Positions 1 to 12,618 of a DNA stretch of 64,000 nt are shown here, piece by piece. The position numbers and the translations under genes were made by a program. The stretch comes from Chloromonas sp. AAM2 (lineage: Eukaryota > Chlorophyta > Chlorophyceae > Chlamydomonadales > Chlamydomonadaceae). The notes beneath the pieces are model-generated. The model saw nothing but the letters and a program-made list of their open reading frames with translations, was not told the origin of the DNA and made no database searches. Within the stretch, counting starts at the first letter, position 1. Each line of letters begins with the position of its first letter. Where the stretch lies: positions 1 through 64,000 of the forward strand of contig QAXH01005499.1 of NCBI GenBank assembly GCA_004335635.1, given 5' to 3'.

Positions 1-1774
1 GGATAGATCAGGTTTGGAGAAGTGAATGGTGACACTTTGTACGCTTCACATGTGACAACCACTTGCTGACAACCACAACTGACATTGGACAACTGACACG
101 TGAATAGCGGTTGGCAAGCGTCAGTTTGTCAAGTCTGATGTGCGTGGAGGACTTTGTCTGTTATTTGGAGACCGTCAAAGTATTGCTGGGATGAACATGG
201 ATGGCCTCCCAATCAACCCAAAATCAGTCACATGCCGAAACTGATGGCCCTTGGCACTTGCGCCACCTCCTGGGTCACTACACGTTGGTACGATGTTGGC
301 CGCATGCTTGTTGGGCTTGTTGGCCATTGATCTGTGGGACGCAGTCACCACGTGTCAATCGCACATGGGACATCCAACACTGGTACACAGAGCATGATCC
401 TTGATCGTCATATACGCTTACTACACGTTGTATGTCTTGAGGTTGGCCTTAGCATAGCTTCCTTGACAGGCTGGCATGTCATTTCCTGGTGCCGTCGTAA
501 CAGAGTCTGAACTTGTACACTCCATGCTGGCCGTTGCGTTTCAACTGCGTTCGTTCGTCAACGTAGAAGGTGGCCGCCAAGTTAGCGAGATTTGTTCTCG
601 AAAGACTCAAAACCTGATTTGAGCTGATCATGCGTGCGGGTATGGACATCCCTGTGGTTTGTGTTTCAAGTCAGGCAGAGGGAAATCAATCCAGAACAAA
701 GGCAATCAACATGCAATTCCCATTCTCGTATACGTCCGTTCTTTGCCAGTTCTGAGCTGCTTACAGACTTGCATGCGTGTGTGACTGATAAAGGTTCCAC
801 AGCTGACCATCTAGCTGCCAAACGGCTGGCAGTTATTAGCATTCACTTAACATGGAAGGCGCAACTGGGCGTGGCAGCCAAGTCAGCGGCTGCGCAAGCA
901 GGCAGATGGTCAAGAAGTTGGCACAATTGCAGACGGTACTACAGGTGTCAAACATCACATGTCAGACTCATCATCGTATAGCCTGACGTTGCCTGGTTAT
1001 GTGGAGGTCACTCAGTTGTCAGTGTGGGCTAGACTAACTTGCGCGCTGTGCATGATTTCACCTGAGTGTGGCAGTGATTTGCATGCATCATGTGTGTGGC
1101 TGATTGAAGTTTCGCAGCTGGCAGTCTTCAGCTTTTAACTGTAAATGAGTGTGACAGCCAAGTCAGGAGTCCGCAAGAGGCAACGCAAGCATGTACATGG
1201 TCAAGACGCTGGCCAGATCCGTTACCAACGACATAATTCACAGCGGATAGTGCACCTGGTCAAGACCTGTGTTTACATGCTTTCATAAAAGACAACGCGC
1301 AACAGCATTCAACTGGCTGGGCATATCAGGCGATGGAAGACTGAATCTTGCTCAAACAAGTCTTGCTGTTTCTGCGTTATAATTAAAAGGGCTGCTGTGG
1401 TGTTCGAGCCTTCAGAAAAGAATGATGAATCTTCACCCTACTGGCAGACAGTAGATGACCAAGCCAGCAACACGCTCACGAACAGACATGTCACAGATGC
1501 ACACCATGCATCAAATAGCATAAATCCGCAGCGACCGGGTAGTTGCACAGAACAGACTGTCCGCCAAGGCTAGACAACTGTGCTGGTTATTTTAGCGTGG
1601 CATGTGATGACAAGCGGAACTGAGGGCATGCTTGCAATACCCGAACACATGCCATTGCGTGCTAATAATCGTCAGGAACAAGACCAAGCCTGCTCCATGC
1701 CCAGGAGGACCCGAGTGCTTGCTGTCATATCGCAGCTTGGAGAGGCAACCTCGTGTGGTGAGCCCAGCCTAAGC
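1..1774. other. Gene-poor left flank with a diverged internal duplication
   Basis: I see no coding exon here on either strand; the open frames are short, lack good splice sites and resemble no family I know. Two segments look like diverged copies of each other: roughly 768-960 and 1079-1240. Both contain a TTGCATGCRT start, a GCTGGCAGT stretch and a CAGCCAAGTCAG block followed by ATGGTCAAGA. This suggests an old tandem duplication of about 310 bp. The 3' UTR of the gene ending at 1775 on the minus strand must also lie in this flank. Confidence 0.5.
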
Positions 1775-4700
1775 TCATGGCAGGCTGAACCCTGGCATGG
1801 GGAATGCCTCTGCAAAAGCCTCCACTCGTGCACGTATTTCTGCCACCTGGGCATTGTTCTCTAGCGCTTTGCTGAAGTCCTTTAGCTGCTTGCCACTGGT
1901 CGCCTGTAGCTCTGCGCACACTTGTACCACCTGCAGGGAGGGACATGCGCTATAAGTGCACTGCCATCACCACCAACACCATAATCAGCAACACTGTGTA
2001 GCCTCGGATAGTTAACATGAAATGCTGAAGCAGGCACGTGGTAAGTCACAACAGCAATAATCAACTAACACAACAAGCAACGAGAGAACCTGCTGCACCA
2101 CCGCCTTGGTTCAGTATCCTCCGCACTTACCTCATGCAGAAAGTCAGCAATCTTTTCGAAGTCCGCCTCCTGAAGGCCTCGGCTGGTCATGGCAGGTGTT
2201 CCGATGCGCACACCACCCGGGTTCATGGCGCTCAAATCGCCCACTACAGCATTCTTGTTCAGCGTGATGTGGCATGCATCACACGCAGCCTGGACAAGCA
2301 AGCCAATTGCACAGCTGTGAATCAGCAAGTCACTTGTGGCGCAAGGGAGACAGCAAGCCCAGCAACAAAAGCATGAGCAGCATGCCAGAGCTTTTATGTA
2401 ATGTCCTTGTGCCTGCTTACCTGCATCTTCGATCCTGTGACGCCGAAAGGCCGCAGATCCCAAAGCACTAGATGGTTGTCTGTGCCGTCCGTCACGAGCT
2501 TGTGTCCGTGCTGCATCAGGCGCGCTGCCAGGGCCCGGCAGTTGGCTTGGACCTGTAACGTCAGACACCAAGACATGGCATGGTCAGGCAGGCGCAAGGT
2601 ACAAGATCCACGACTGGGGGTTGGTTCAGGACTGGCTGTTGATGTATGGATGGTGTTGCTGCTTGCTGAACGAGTGTCTTGACGGCGAGTGTCTTGACCC
2701 AAATCCTCATGCACCAGACACTTGCCTGTCGTTGATAGGTCTTAAACTCAGGCGTGGCTGCCCACTTGAGCGCCACCGCAAGCGCGCCTATCTGATGGTT
2801 GTGTGGCCCACCCTGCGGCATGGCAGCAAAGCGCTCCTCACAGCTGGCACATGTGTGGACGCACACAGAAAATGTATTGCATGGCAAGCCAAGTGCTCGC
2901 ATGATAGACGACAGCGCCATCTACACTGCTTCCAGGCATTGTGAAAAGGCCAGAAACATCCAAACAACTGAAAACTATGCTGCGTGCAGTTTAAGGCAAG
3001 GCTTACATATTGACTGTATGGTTACACGGTGCATATAGCGACAATGCCTGGCTCACTATCCAAGTGCTTTCTCGTCAGAGTACTTTGAATCGTGATGGCG
3101 CAATGTTCTCACATGTGAGGCAACGGTATATACAACGTGACATGACGTCTCCTGGTGCCGTCACCCCTTGCGACTCTGTGCTTGCAACAAATCATAGCCG
3201 TTAAGGGTGCCTGTGCGGTTTTTGATCGGGGTACACATACGTCACAGCCCCCTCCTGCGAGGACACCTACTATTCCCCCTCCCCCTGCCCCCGCTGTGCG
3301 GTCCTCCCTGGCTAAAAGGCCATGCAAACAACAACAACAGCCTCCTCCTGCTGTTCATTGCGCTGCCCCTGCCCACCTGCAGCGAGGGGAACACTGCGAA
3401 GTTGATGCGGTCCTCATAGTCGTACGCGGCGCCCTGCACCTCGCCCTTGAGCAGACAAGATGTGTCCTTGACTCCCTGCGGACAGGCATACGTGCTCGGT
3501 ACGCTTGCTGAAAGGCAGTTTGCGTGATGCAGGGCACCAACAGGTAACATTGACGGGTTTGTTGTGGAGATACAGCAGCGGGAGCCATCAGCCAGCATTG
3601 GTCGTTGCATGTGCATGGCCACTGCTAATCCAGCTTCACTTGTGTATGCTGCCATGTATGCTGCCTGAGAGTTGCAGTTCAACCAAGCATGTCTGCTTAA
3701 GGTTGTGAATGTGAAAAGGTTGCCAAGAAACCCGGAAGCCATGTGGCAGAGGCAGGCTGCGACGTGACATCTTGCCAGCATGGCCCAGCATGGCAAAAAC
3801 ATGCATCTGATGTGGAGCAGCTGACTGCCTGCTTGCATGTTTCTCCGCATGGCTTACCCGTCGAAAGAAGATCATGCCTGCCCTGGGCCCACGCAGTGAC
3901 TTGTGTGTGGTGGTGGTGACAATGTCTGCATGCTCGAAGGGGGATGACAGCACCTCAGCAGCCACCAGTCCGCTGCAACACGAGGCACAGCATGGACAGC
4001 ACGTTGGCTCAACCATGCAGGCCAAAAGATGTAGCGCATACAACAGCAAGAAGCTATGAACCAGCTGCTACAACAATGCAGCACAGCATGGATAGCACAT
4101 CGGTGTCCAAGCCAATTCATCAGCATATGTAGCAATTAGAAAGCCACACCCGGCCCTTCCAAATCTAATGGTTGTGTGCACGCCAGAAAACATCAGGCAA
4201 TTTCCGTCGAATGCTTACCTGATGTGTGCCATGTCAACCATCAGGAAGGCGCCACACATGTCAGCAATCTCCCTGTACCGCTTGTAATCCCAGTCACGAG
4301 GGTAGGCAGAAGCGCCACAGATGATCATCTTTGGCCTGAACTCCATGGCCTTTTCCGCCAGCTTGTCCATGTCAACGAACCCGGTCTGTACGGAAAGATA
4401 TTTGAAAATGTGCATGCAACAAACAAGGCGCGTTGGATGCAGCATGTCAGTCCGCCTGACACACATGGCCACCCATGCGCCTTTCTGTCCGTTCTACAAG
4501 TTCTGACGCTGCCTCGTACATGTTGCATGTGTACATTACAATGCATGTTGCGTGCAGCAAGCAAAGCACGTAGCGTGGTGACTGTCACATGGGTGCATGG
4601 AGTTCCACGTAAACCTGCATGGCGCACCTTGGGATCGAGCTTGTATGGCAGAGACTCGAAGAAAATCGACGTGGCTGAAATCTTTTTGCCCGGAATATAG

Positions 4701-5323
4701 TAGCCGTGGGTGAGGTGGCCGCCGCTTGGCAAATCCAAGCCCATAACGCGGTCGTGTGGGTTGAGCAGTGCCGTGTAAACCGCAAAGTTGGCAGGACTGC
4801 ACAAAGCCGCAATACGATGCTTTCAGAAGTTTGCCACTAAAAGAGTTTCTGGTGCATGAATGCTGACAGCGTACCTGCCCGAGTAGGGCTGTACGTTGAC
4901 GCCCCAGCGTTCCGGATCAAGCTGAAATGCATCTAGCGCGCGCTTCCTGCACAGTAGCTCCACTTTGTCGATGTTCTCGTTGCCACCGTAATACCGCGCG
5001 CCAGGTTGTCCCTCAGAATACTTGTTGGTCAGGCAGGAGCCAAGCGCCTCCATGACGGGCGCAGATGTGAAATTCTCGGAGGCGATCAACTCGATGCCTT
5101 TCCTGCAGTGTTTGAGAGAGGAAGTCCGTTGCACACCTGGCTGGAGTGTCATGGCCTAGCGTGTTGCCTGCCAAAATTCCCCTTACCACTGCCGAACTTT
5201 CTCGTCCTGCACGATGGCATACAGCTCTGGATCCGCAGCGCGCAGGGACATGTGAGCCTCTGGAAACACAGCTGCCAGAGGCTCGGCAGCGTGTCCATTC
5301 GTCCCGTTCGCGTTCGCGACCAT
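1775..5323 (-). CDS. SHMT: Serine hydroxymethyltransferase, ten exons
   Basis: PLP enzyme interconverting serine plus tetrahydrofolate with glycine plus methylene-tetrahydrofolate. Exons (minus): 5323-5187, 5102-4875, 4796-4628, 4385-4219, 3972-3858, 3475-3377, 2812-2726, 2552-2421, 2289-2131 and 1930-1775. Together they make 1,449 nt, 482 residues plus stop, all in phase and of normal family length. Visible hallmarks are [10 protein letters not shown] near residue 50, [14 protein letters not shown], the PLP-lysine motif [14 protein letters not shown] (Lys about 258), [28 protein letters not shown] and [14 protein letters not shown]. The start is the ATG 14 codons before [13 protein letters not shown]; no obvious transit peptide precedes it, so a cytosolic form is likely, though an upstream targeting exon cannot be excluded. 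The intron after exon 7 has a GC donor (CAG|GCAAGT); all others are GT..AG. Confidence 0.96.
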
Positions 5324-6534
5324 TTTGTCGTGAGTTTGAATAGTTTGGAGCGTATCGGTAAGTTACCTGCTGCTGCTGCTGCAGATAGAAGGCGGTGTTG
5401 GTTCAATGCCTGAGAGTGGCTATAACGAGACCTCCATTGTCGATGACCTGCATTGACACCTGCACTGCGAATCACTTGAATTGACACCGTTTGTCACATG
5501 TCATGACGTGTGAGCGTTGATTGCTTCCGCCAGTCACATTTATACAGCTTGTGGAGCAGGAAGAGTCCGTGAGGGTTTTGGACAGGCTGCGACATGGTGT
5601 TGGCCTGGGCTTGTCCACGTCTTAAGCAGTAGCAGCCACAGGCGCCAAAACTGCGTGAGTGAGCGGTGTTGGCTTTCGAAAAGACACCTAAGGAGCAGTT
5701 AACATGGGACACAACACCAGTTGCAGGCATGCCGGCTTGCTGGGACGTGACGTAGGTCACTGTTTGGTTGCCTACTGCAAAACGAGAGACTCATGGATTA
5801 AAGGTGCCCTGCAATCTGGCACCACTCGGAACGATATCTCTAGCGGGGACAGATGCCGTGCCCGTATGTGGGAATGTGGAGATGCCCCTCACATTGCAAC
5901 TGAGGACTGATTGCGCACCTCCTGATGAGTGTGCGACCGTGTGACCCTTGTGTGTGACCCTTGTTATACTGGTCCCCTTGTCAGAACAATATGCCACAGC
6001 ACCTTATCAGCAGCGTTTAGGCTGAATGAGTGCCACAACGTCGTAGGCAACAGCACAACAGCAACAGTTCCATTGTTGTTGTTGTTGTCGTTGTCGTTGC
6101 CTTTTTACATCCGTGTCGATGCGCGCAATGCGCATAAGGGATGTGTCCCGCAACTGAGGGACAAAAAGTCAATCGGGATGAGTCATAAAAAAGTCAGAAT
6201 AATCAAGCAGGAGCCTGGCAGTCAGTAGCAGAATAAGCATCATCTTTCAAAACACCACCTGAAATGCGCCCAGGCGACAACACAGCCTCCCACCAGCAAG
6301 GCCAACACGGCCGGCTGGGGTTCCACCGCATGCATTTGCCGGGCGGGTTTGCCAGGGACCGTGGCATCGGCAACTAAGGGCTATGGTGACAATGGCCATG
6401 CATGGGAGATTAACGAGAGGAAGACCGTGCATCAACCCAGACAGACCATAACAGGCAGCATCTCAGTCAACAGCACATATTCAAACCACAAATGAGAGTT
6501 CAGTCCAGACCGTCCAGGATTGGCCATAACTCTA
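5324..6534. other. Upstream flank of SHMT, no gene seen
   Basis: The 5' side of SHMT should hold its promoter and 5' UTR, but I cannot point to a specific element. Near 6050-6105 there is an imperfect palindrome-like arrangement of CAACAGCAACAG followed by a GTTGTTGTTGTTGTCGTTGTCGTT run. A similar CAA-rich tail marks a dispersed repeat elsewhere in the window. The remaining short open frames look like chance. Confidence 0.45.
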
Positions 6535-8418
6535 CTAAGGGCATTGGCAGGTCTTTCCATGCATGCCCTCTGTCCGGCTCATGACATGCCTCGTGTAAGC
6601 ATCGGGGTTGCCAGGGTCAGTACCAACAGCAAAAACGTCTTCAGACTGCATCCGAAGGTCGACATAGGCTTCACATTCTAAGACATGCAGCTCGTCCTCT
6701 CTAGCCCCAGCCTCACAGCAACGGCAAAGGCGCTGATCACGTGGTCTCCTTTTTGGTGGGTATCTCATCCTCTCAATGTTCAAAGTTTTGCTTTTTGCAA
6801 AGTGCTCTCAGAGTTTTGCTTTTTGCAACTGTTCCAGCCCCAGAGGGCCAGCAGGCTGTAGCAAGGAGAGGCAGGGGTGCCCCACTCTCGACTTGGAACC
6901 GTGTTGCCAGTGATGGCATTCGTACACTGCACCGTGCTACTAGTGACCTTTCTTGGCTTAACGATTGTCAGGCGCGTAATTCTTGAAGAGATATTGTGTC
7001 TAGCTGCAGTACCGTGGGTTGAACCATGAAAAGCCATGTAATGATGAATCATGATGAATGTTCAAATCATGTGAGCTCATGCGAAATGCAGCTAAGGCTT
7101 CAACATGTTGAGATGTGTGTGCATGGTAAGCAAAACCCTGGCCCTTCTCAAGGCTGCCTGGGCAAAACCAGCTACGATATTGGCTAGCTTCGGATGCCTG
7201 CTCTGGCGTCGAACGCAGGGGCGGGGCAGCCTGAGGCAGTTCCGCCCACTCGCCCCATGTGGCACCATGCCACCCTTCGTGCACTCTTTGCAGCACATCA
7301 GCAACATTAACGCGCTCCATCTGAAGGACATCTACGGACAGGCGGCGTCTTACTGCCCATCATGTGATAAAAACTGCTAGTCCAGCAACGGCTAGGCTGC
7401 TGCTGCACTGAAGCACAAATTACTCCGTCTTGAACTCTCCTGTACGCCTCTTCAATTTTGGCCTTCAGTACCTGTTTGACTAGATCAGGGCGAGCAACAG
7501 TTCTATTTTACCAACCGACTGCAAGCCTGCACCATGCATGACTGAGCGGCACTCGAATCACTTCATTCAAGAGAAGAGCACCTGTTGAGCGCGTGCGAAC
7601 CTGAAAAATACTACGTAAGAACTTCCCATGCATAACTCAACTCAGCCGGACTATCATTACCCTAATTTTGCGCCAAAATGTCATGCAGGTGATAAACACC
7701 ACAACCTCAGAGCCAGAGTTCAAAATAGAGCTGAACAAATCGCACTGGACCATCACGTTATCTATTCCTAGCTCCCTACAACGTTTGTGCATGGCCTGCA
7801 AGGCGGCCTTGGCCTTAGCCAGATTGCTCGCCATATTATGGTAAATGTTACCAAACTTCTTGCGAGCAGAAAAGAAACGCATCCCTAAAGACCGAAAGTC
7901 ACGCTCAGCACGGCTTGCCATCATAGTGAAACCCACTGTGTGGGCTTGCCCGCCAATTTGTGTCATTGAATACTACAATAACCGATTTGCTGACGTTCAC
8001 AGCCCTGTGGTTTGCAACAGCGAAGTCACGCAAGCAGTCAAGCAGCTCCTGCAGCTCAGCAGCGGAAACCTACCTTTGCGAAAACCTGCCTGGCTACGGG
8101 CCTGTCTGCCTTCTCTTTCAGCCCAGGCGTCCATCCGTGCAATCAACACCATAGGGTCGAGATTAGAAAGAGCGATACCTATTGCAATACCACGGTAATC
8201 ATCTTTCACACGGGCATCGCCCTTGGGTTTGAGCACAGGCACAATGGCACATGTTGCCCAGTCCTGTGGGTAATCTCCCTCAAATATGCGGTTAAACACA
8301 TGCGTAATTTCAGGCAGCAGCACGTGCATATCTGCGCCATCAGACGGGAAAGCATGCGTGAACAGCTCAGCAGGCAGGCTTTCAACCCCCGCTGCCTTAC
8401 CGTCCTGCATCAATTGAA
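6535..8418 (-). mobile_element. Decayed LINE-type retrotransposon (reverse transcriptase and C-terminal zinc knuckle)
   Basis: Read on the minus strand, fragments of one non-LTR retrotransposon protein appear in order but in shifted frames. From 8413 comes the start of the RT domain: DGKAAGVESLPAELF, FNRIFEGDYPQDW, IVPVLKPKGD, DDYRGIAIG and SQAGFRKGR. From about 7960 comes RT palm/thumb sequence including GGQAHTVGFT and KKFGNIYHN. From 7320 comes a downstream segment beginning ERVNVADVLQRVHEGWHGA. From 6783 comes a C-terminal Cys-rich knuckle, CRCCEAGAREDELHVLEC, typical of LINE ORF2 ends. Frameshifts, stops and a nested insertion make it non-functional. The YADD catalytic motif and the endonuclease are not visible, so the copy looks 5'-truncated and internally damaged. 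The clade is not assigned. Confidence 0.8.
6775..7066. mobile_element. Nested 272-bp insertion with 10-bp target-site duplication
   Basis: The sequence AATGTTCAAA occurs at 6775-6784 and again at 7057-7066, bracketing 272 bp (6785-7056) that interrupts the LINE protein. On the minus strand the LINE frame reads SSHDLNI up to the right repeat and resumes LNIERMRYPPK at the left repeat, in the same frame. Removing the insert and one repeat copy therefore gives one continuous frame. The insert has no coding capacity, and near 6784-6828 it contains two AGTTTTGCTTTTTGCAA copies. I see no clear terminal inverted repeats or tRNA-type promoter boxes. It is best described as a short non-autonomous element (SINE-like or MITE-like) of unknown class. 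Confidence 0.8.
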
Positions 8419-9530
8419 ATCATGGCAGCACTAACCAGCGGCTCCATCCAAAGAACTCGGACAGCCACCATAGGCTGGCTGTGCACCCTGCAGTGTGTAA
8501 GGCCGCTGTGGCACACCCCCACAGCAGCCCTGCAGGCAACCTGAGCCCCACTGCCCTGACCATCATGTCACGCTACAATCGTCTTCACTTCGGGATGGAC
8601 GTGCCAACCTCCATCCGCCCCAGTTTGGGATGGATGCCGCGCCGCAGCAGGTTGGGGCGGTTCTGCACTGACTGATAAATCCCATTTCTGGTGATTTCCG
8701 GACCCTTTTACCAATGTACCAGACATCATTTATTACCGTGCCACTGCCACTCGTTCTGTAACGTAGGTCTTATAATGTGCGGCTCCAGGCTCCCAGCCTG
8801 CTGGTCCGTGTACTACAAAGCCAACATGCTTGTATCGCCTCACCATGCCATACGTCATATACTAATCAATGAGAAAGCGCATAGCGGCCAGCAGGTCCGG
8901 AGCCAGATGCTTGTGACTGGAGCGAACGCAAGTCATCTCATGCACACGATGACCACGCATGCTCATGCGTCGCTATAACTACCAATGCATAGCAAGACAA
9001 CTGCGTCAGCATAAACGCACTCACGCCATGATTTGCCAGGATTGGCAAATCGATTGTCTGTGAACCCCTCAATTGGCATGCCTGCCCTGCCATCCACTTC
9101 AAACTTGTAGATGCATGCTTCTCATGCTGGCTTGCCAAGACTTGCACCCCTCAATGCAGCAGACTTGCACTCATTCACAAGTACTTCTACGGACTACAGA
9201 CGTTCAAACGGCTGAAACTCTTGCCGCTTAGCGGCCCATACTTGTTGCCCCATGTGCCCTGAGGTTGTTTGGCCGATGGAAAGCGAAACTCTCTGGTTTA
9301 CGATTGCAATTGGGTGAGTTGACATAGTTCGAGGGAGACCTGTTTGAAACTCGCAATGACTCATTGGTAATTTTGAAAAAGGCGTTTTTCCCCAATCATC
9401 CAGCGCGCGAGCTCTGACCCGCACGCAAAGCACAGTGCTGCAGTTTTGGTTGCTCCTTGGTGAACAGGCAGTCAGAGTGCCCCAAAACTGAGAATTCAAA
9501 CGTGCTGAAGGCACGAATTTTGAAAGAACA
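8419..9530. other. Intergenic, no gene seen
   Basis: Nothing convincing is encoded between the LINE fragment and the methyltransferase start. Parts of 8420-8680 may be further decayed LINE sequence on the minus strand, but I could not recognise a domain. The promoter of the gene starting at 9531 should lie toward the right end. Confidence 0.4.
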
Positions 9531-12094
9531 ATGGCCGGCTGGCTGTTGCTCCTTCTGGCTACGGCAAGCTTCCACACCGCCGTGCGTGGCGGGCTTCACT
9601 CGGAACGCATTGCTTGGCATGTGGAGGCCAGCATGAACATCACCAAATGGCAGACCGAGCTGTTCGGTCGTACCATGCAGGTAAGTCGGGCCCAAGGTGG
9701 CTTCTACGACGCAAGTTTGTGTAGGCTCCTGCCTGGTCTAATGTTTGGTCCAAGGACAGGGGGCATGGCGAATACACATGCAACCGGTCAACTGCCCTGT
9801 CCCTAGCACAGATGTACAAGACCAACACATTGAGCCAAGTCGGAGGTGCCGCATTTGCCGTCAACTCAGCCAACATGTTCGGAGTTGAGCCTGCCACCAT
9901 GGTGCGTGGCCTTGTGCACAAAATACCACGCATGTGAATCAAGGCTACACTCCTTTCAGGTAGATAACACGTGTCAGGTTGGACGAACAGAAAGCCAGGC
10001 CTCAGCAGTAGCCGAAGGCATACCAGATGCGGCACATGAACCGACAATGGATTAATCAACGTGTTTGCGCATGCTCACAGAAACCAAACCACGAGCTTTC
10101 CCTATTCGACCTGATGAATCCCTACATCACGTGTCCCCCGCCCAACATTCTGTCCAAAGTGGGAGGAGGGATAATCAACGGCAAGCTGGATGGGCACAAG
10201 TTCATCTGCAACCTGGCCGCCATGCATGCACCATGCCTTGTGGTCAGCCTGGGCAGGTGAGGGTTGTGGCCAGCTGACAGCGCATGTGCTGTTTGACAGA
10301 AGCCTTCTGCCGATAGCGCCATGGCAACAACGCACCAACAGGCATGCTATCACCGAACGGACGGCCAGGCCCTGTGTGAACCATTATGATTGGTACACAA
10401 GTTGTTCAGCTGCACACAGAAGCCGTTGCATGCATCCTGCCGCGTGCATCCTGCCAACCTGGGCTCAACCCTGGCTTCTCATACTTGGCTACTACGCATG
10501 ATGCCTTGTCTGTTTTCATGTGCTTGCAGCAACCGGGACACGAGCTTTGAGCGAGGTATCCTCAACGAGACAGCCTGTGACGTCGCCACGTTTGACTGCA
10601 CAGTTACTGACCTGCCTTCCTTGGGGCCAAGGCACAAGTGAGTCAGTGAATAGGCATGTGCCTTGAAAGGCGGAGTCTGCAGAAAGATGATCAAGCGTTA
10701 TTCGTCCTCTTATCATGATACGTGATCAACCATTATGCATGCTGTGCCAAGATGGTCGGCCTGATGGTCGGCCCTGAGACACAGGGATGCAGACACAGGA
10801 TTCTAGGCCGGGATGGTGGTGCTGGGAGGAGCTGCGGAGTTAGTAGATTCAAGGCATGGCCAAAATGGCAAGGACAGAATGGCTCCCAAACTGGCAAGCA
10901 CGTCCTGGACCCCATGCACGCAGGTTCTTCAGCAAGTGCCTGGGAGGTACAGCTACTGCGGCCGCCAACCCGGACCGGTTTGTCACGTGGCAACAGGCTG
11001 TGGCGCTGGCTGGCCACGAGAGGTGCGCCAATGCACCAGCCGGCGTGTTGCGCGAGGCATGCTGTCGAAGTAGTGGCCCGCCTTCCCTTCATGATCAGGC
11101 AGATCACCCTTAAGAGGGCTTGTTTTCGGGGTTCAAGTCAGTTGGAATTGGTTGATGTAGAGGTTTTTCAAAGAACTGCATTTTGAGCATTCTGGAGTGT
11201 CTGTTTCTGTCTCAACTCTCATTCGTTCTTTATGGTCTCCAAAGGAGGGCTGCTGCCCTCCTGTGCCCCATCTTGTAACACCAGTTGCTTGTGCCTGCTC
11301 TGCTTCCTTGCTTCGCAGGGTAGAGCTTTTGAAGGTGAGTCACACATCTCTTTCACTATCGGCCAACGTCATGCAGTTTGCATGGGGTTCCTTGCTGAAC
11401 CTGCTCACATGTTTGGGTGCCTGCCTGCACGTTTGGTCCTGTCGCTCGTCCTCAGCACCTGCCCCAAAAGCCCTCCCCTGGAGCCAGCTGCAGCTTGGCT
11501 TCTGCATGTTGACACCTGTTCAACGCCTGTTCACACTTGTCTGACTGCTATTTTACGCTCCCTTCCAACCGTGTGCTCAGATTGACATCGAGGGGTACGA
11601 GTATGACGTGCTGTTCAACATGTCGCCACACGACTTAAAGCTGCCCAGGCAGATCGCCATCGAGGTGCACACGTACTTCGACTCCATGATGAAGACAGGC
11701 GATGGGTGAGTTACACGCGAGCAACTAGCGATCTTGGCTGTGCTACTCCTTCAAGCCAGGCTCAATCGAAAACGTTTCTGTGCTCTGCTCCTGCTGCAGC
11801 ATGTTCTTGCAGGGCCAGCGGTTATCACTAGCGCAGTACGGTCTGTGGGCTGCACACTTTGCCAGCCTTGGGTACGGCGTGGTGAGCCGAGACGACAATC
11901 CCTTGTGAGTGAAAGATTCTAATACAATGACATGAGCGCTGCTGCTTCTTGTAGCTGCCACATGCACCTGTCCTGCACAATTGCCCCACTGTGTGAACTG
12001 GGTTTTGCGAACGTTATCTTGCGCCGTGCTGTGCAGTGGCACGTGGGCCTCCGAGTTCCTGCTGCATCACGTGCGGCACTCAGTTCAGGTATAG
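9531..12094 (+). CDS. Secreted/Golgi-type methyltransferase (Methyltransf_22, METTL24-like), ten exons
   Basis: Exons: 9531-9680, 9812-9901, 9960-9977, 10081-10256, 10530-10637, 10924-11022, 11319-11334, 11581-11705, 11800-11904 and 12037-12094. All join in phase to give 314 residues. The protein opens with a hydrophobic signal peptide (MAGWLLLLLATASF) and continues with an SAM-fold methyltransferase domain. Visible are the nucleotide-site loop PCLVVSLGSNRDTSFERGI, an acidic strand end ATFDCTV, the hallmark LLKIDIEGYEYDVLF (about residues 215-230) and IAIEVHTYFD. The family is known for secretory-pathway or membrane methyltransferases with poorly defined substrates. The 18-nt third exon, with a weak GTTGGA donor, and the 16-nt seventh exon are the least certain pieces, but the latter is needed to complete the IDIEG motif. 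It lies beside sugar-modifying genes, which suggests a glycan substrate; that is inference. Confidence 0.82.
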
Positions 12095-12512
12095 GAGTAC
12101 GCTTGATTTTGCTCCCTCCAAAGTGCGGCATTCAGCTCAGGGGCTGGAGTGGGCTGGTGAGACTTCAATTAAACAATTCGCACACCTGCGGCATGGACTG
12201 ACTGAATGAAACTTCCTTTTTTGCCATGTGCCTGCATGCAAGACACGTTGGGCACAGCGAACTGGAATATGCTGGCTGCAGGGATAAGGTGCCCGACTTG
12301 CATCAGTCATCCTTGTGCGTCTCTGTGGGCTTTAGGGGGCTCTGTGGGCAAAAGCGGTTTCCAGCCTCAAGCTCAGCATGATTTTTGTTGCAACCACGGA
12401 CTAGGAGCAAGCATGCTTGCTATCATGCTTGAGAATCACGTCATGCTTGAAAATCTCCATTCTTGATCGAGTGCTTAAAGCTTGGCTGCAAGCACATGAT
12501 TGGTTTCAGCCC

Positions 12513-12517
12513 TGTAA
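12513..12517 (+). terminator. Possible TGTAA polyadenylation signal
   Basis: TGTAA is the usual polyadenylation motif in chlamydomonadalean algae. This copy lies 419 bases after the methyltransferase stop. The pentamer is common by chance, so the assignment is tentative. Confidence 0.35.
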
Positions 12518-12596
12518 TCCGTTTCCAATTCATTTGCCAGCTATAACTCAAACCGATCGGGCTGGATGCCTTTGGTTCATGCAGAATTCTTGAAAG

Positions 12597-12618
12597 TTAC
12601 ATTTAATTCGAAGTTACA
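12597..12618 (-). terminator. Two possible TGTAA polyadenylation signals on the minus strand
   Basis: TTACA (TGTAA on the minus strand) occurs twice, at 12597-12601 and 12614-12618, within a short direct repeat AGTTACATTTAAT. They lie about 480-500 bases beyond the stop of the DUF5672 gene and could end its transcript. Confidence 0.35.

Noticed and set aside
2065..2571. 168-residue minus-strand ORF
   Set aside because: It reads through SHMT exons and introns; only parts in the SHMT frame are coding.
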